Shown in pieces: positions 5,929-6,994 of a stretch of 6,994 bases of DNA. The notes beneath the pieces were generated by a model, which saw only the letters and a list, made by a program, of their open reading frames with translations, searched no databases and was not told where the DNA came from. A program made the position numbers and the translations under genes. The stretch's first letter is position 1. Each line of letters begins with the position of its first letter. The stretch is from Candidatus Zixiibacteriota bacterium (lineage in GTDB: Bacteria > Zixibacteria > MSB-5A5 > JAABVY01), in contig JAABVY010000229.1 in the NCBI GenBank assembly GCA_011777135.1, positions 10,439-17,432 of the forward strand. Direction: 5' to 3'.

Positions 5929-6994
5929 ATGAAGCAGTGGATTCCTTTAAAAATAGTATTGATCACCGGCCTTTTCATGATGATCCAGTATTTCATCCCC
6001 CGCGAAGAATCAGAGTTCTTTTATGAATATATGATCGACTTCACGATCATCATCGGCATCTTCGCGCTGGCACTGGGTATCTGGTCCCTGGTACGTGTAT
6101 CCTGGGATAAGATACGGCGGAAAGCGCCGGGATGGGTTTACTCCTGGGTCATTTTGATCGGCCTGGTTGCCATGTTGTTCTTCGGATGGTGGCCATGGCG
6201 GGTCGGCAATGTCGGTGACCAGCCAGAAGGTGTGGCTGTCGGTGATGTCGATTTCGACCAGGATAACGACATTGTGGTCGCCAACTACGCCAGTGATAAT
6301 GTGTCAATATTTAAGAATCGCGGCAATGGATTGTTTATATCCGCTTACACTTATCCGGCCGGCGAGACCCCGAGCGATATTGTCTTGACTGATCTGGACG
6401 GCGATAATGATCTTGATATAGCAGTCCCCAACCAGAATACGGATCAAGTCAGTGTAATCATTAACAGCAGCACTCCCGGGGATTTTGAACGCAAACGAAA
6501 AAGGATCACGCCGGACCGAAAACTTGACTCGATCTTCAATGTAGGCAAACCCAAATTCGAGAAACCTGTGGGCTATGCGGTTGGAGGGACTCCAGTTGCT
6601 ATTGCACGGAGTGATTTCGATGGCGATGGCGCTCTTAACGATCTGGTTGTTGCCAACAGCGCATCCAATAATATTTCTGTCCTTATCAATAATGGCGATG
6701 GTACCTTTGCAGATGCGCGCACCTACAATGTAGGGACTAAACCTGTTGATGTATATGCCGCCGATTTCAACCGAGATCTCGTAAATGATATAGTTGTTGC
6801 AAATGAAGGCTCGAGCAATGTTTCGCTTTTGTTTGGAGAGGGCAACGGTACCTTCCAGAGCGCTCAGAATTTCGCGGTGGATGGCGGTGAGATCACCGCG
6901 CTGGCTACCGGCGACTTTGATGAAAACGGATGGATCGACCTGGCTGTGACCGAAAGCAAAGGCGACGAACCGGGTATACTGCACATACTCAGAA
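5929..6994 (+). CDS. C2: C1-like three-TM N-terminus fused to FG-GAP/VCBS repeats (3'-truncated by window edge)
   Basis: Open from ATG 5929 to the window end, 355 residues plus one base, with no stop. TM helices lie near 5-23, 36-54 and 69-88. This part matches C1 (FIP, D..II..FA..LG, L.RV, K..RK, W..S and ML..G). At ~residue 90, where C1 continues with three more TMs, C2 changes to FG-GAP/VCBS repeats typical of beta-propeller blades. Five acidic loops are visible: GDVDFDQDND (105-114), TDLDGDNDLD (154-163), SDFDGDGALND (228-238), ADFNRDLVND (278-287) and GDFDENGWID (328-337). Spacing is ~49-50 residues, except ~75 between the second and third because of a basic insert (ERKRKRITPDRK). These loops usually bind calcium; the fourth is degenerate (N281, R282). 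If the N-terminus is inside, three crossings put the repeats outside the membrane. The role is unknown; adhesion or protein binding is a family-level guess. A chimeric contig is an alternative explanation. Confidence 0.85.
   Translation, partial: MKQWIPLKIVLITGLFMMIQYFIPREESEFFYEYMIDFTIIIGIFALALGIWSLVRVSWDKIRRKAPGWVYSWVILIGLVAMLFFGWWPWRVGNVGDQPEGVAVGDVDFDQDNDIVVANYASDNVSIFKNRGNGLFISAYTYPAGETPSDIVLTDLDGDNDLDIAVPNQNTDQVSVIINSSTPGDFERKRKRITPDRKLDSIFNVGKPKFEKPVGYAVGGTPVAIARSDFDGDGALNDLVVANSASNNISVLINNGDGTFADARTYNVGTKPVDVYAADFNRDLVNDIVVANEGSSNVSLLFGEGNGTFQSAQNFAVDGGEITALATGDFDENGWIDLAVTESKGDEPGILHILR
6235..6994 (+). repeat. FG-GAP/VCBS protein repeats within C2
   Basis: At least five blade-like units, each with a D-x-D-x-[DN]-G-x-x-D type loop followed by a strand such as IVVAN or LVVAN and then NVSIF, NISVLINNGDGTF or NVSLLFGEGNGTF. 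The unit is about 49-50 codons. The DNA copies are diverged, so this is a protein-level repeat, and more units probably follow beyond the window. Confidence 0.85.

Larger units (their letters stand above)
644..6994 (+). other. Probable operon with a tandem repeated B-C-D-A gene module
   Basis: B1, C1, D1, A2, B2 and C2 all point the same way with spacers of 6, 9, 5, 20 and 13 nt and no terminator between them. The order repeats: A1 | B1-C1-D1-A2 | B2-C2. Paralogy is supported by protein alignments of B1/B2, A1/A2 and the N-termini of C1/C2. Cotranscription is inferred from spacing. Confidence 0.7.

Noticed and set aside
6304..6984. 226-codon minus-strand frame opposite C2
   Set aside because: It is antisense to clear FG-GAP/VCBS repeats with their acidic loops; its own product shows no family features.

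Overview
This window comes from an uncultured-looking, probably Gram-negative bacterium with about 50% GC and short, tightly packed operon spacers. Sec signal peptides, fibronectin-III-like ectodomains and FG-GAP/VCBS repeats fit candidate phyla around the FCB group (for example Zixibacteria-like lineages). That placement is a low-confidence impression, not something the sequence proves. There are no RNA genes, IS elements or CRISPR arrays. All genes are on the + strand, and almost every product is membrane-bound.

Layout: (1) Bases 1-363 are the 3' end of a polytopic membrane protein, here called A1. (2) Bases 364-643 are the only real intergenic gap. It holds a near-consensus sigma-70-type promoter (TTGACT, 18 nt, TATAAT) and, about 80 nt after the expected start of transcription, an intrinsic-terminator-like hairpin with a T6 tail ending 11 nt before the next start codon. 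(3) Bases 644-4410 are a four-gene run with spacers of 5-9 nt: B1 (signal peptide, FN3-like ectodomain, TM, conserved cytoplasmic domain probably matching DUF6754), C1 (six-TM protein), D1 (large extracytoplasmic domain between two TM helices) and A2 (polytopic, homologous to A1). (4) Bases 4431-6994 begin a second round of the same order: B2 (paralogue of B1), then C2. C2 starts like C1 but switches after its third TM helix into FG-GAP/VCBS repeats and runs off the window end.

The central observation is a repeated gene module in the order B-C-D-A. A1 would be the tail of one copy, B1-C1-D1-A2 a complete copy, and B2-C2 the head of another. By hand alignment the B1 and B2 cores are about 60% identical over 182 ungapped residues, and A1 and A2 about 64% over their last 69. 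No enzymatic motif is recognised in any of the B, C, D or A proteins. The simplest reading is a multi-subunit inner-membrane complex of unknown function, with variable ectodomains facing the periplasm and a conserved cytoplasmic core. Its expression may be controlled by attenuation upstream of B1.
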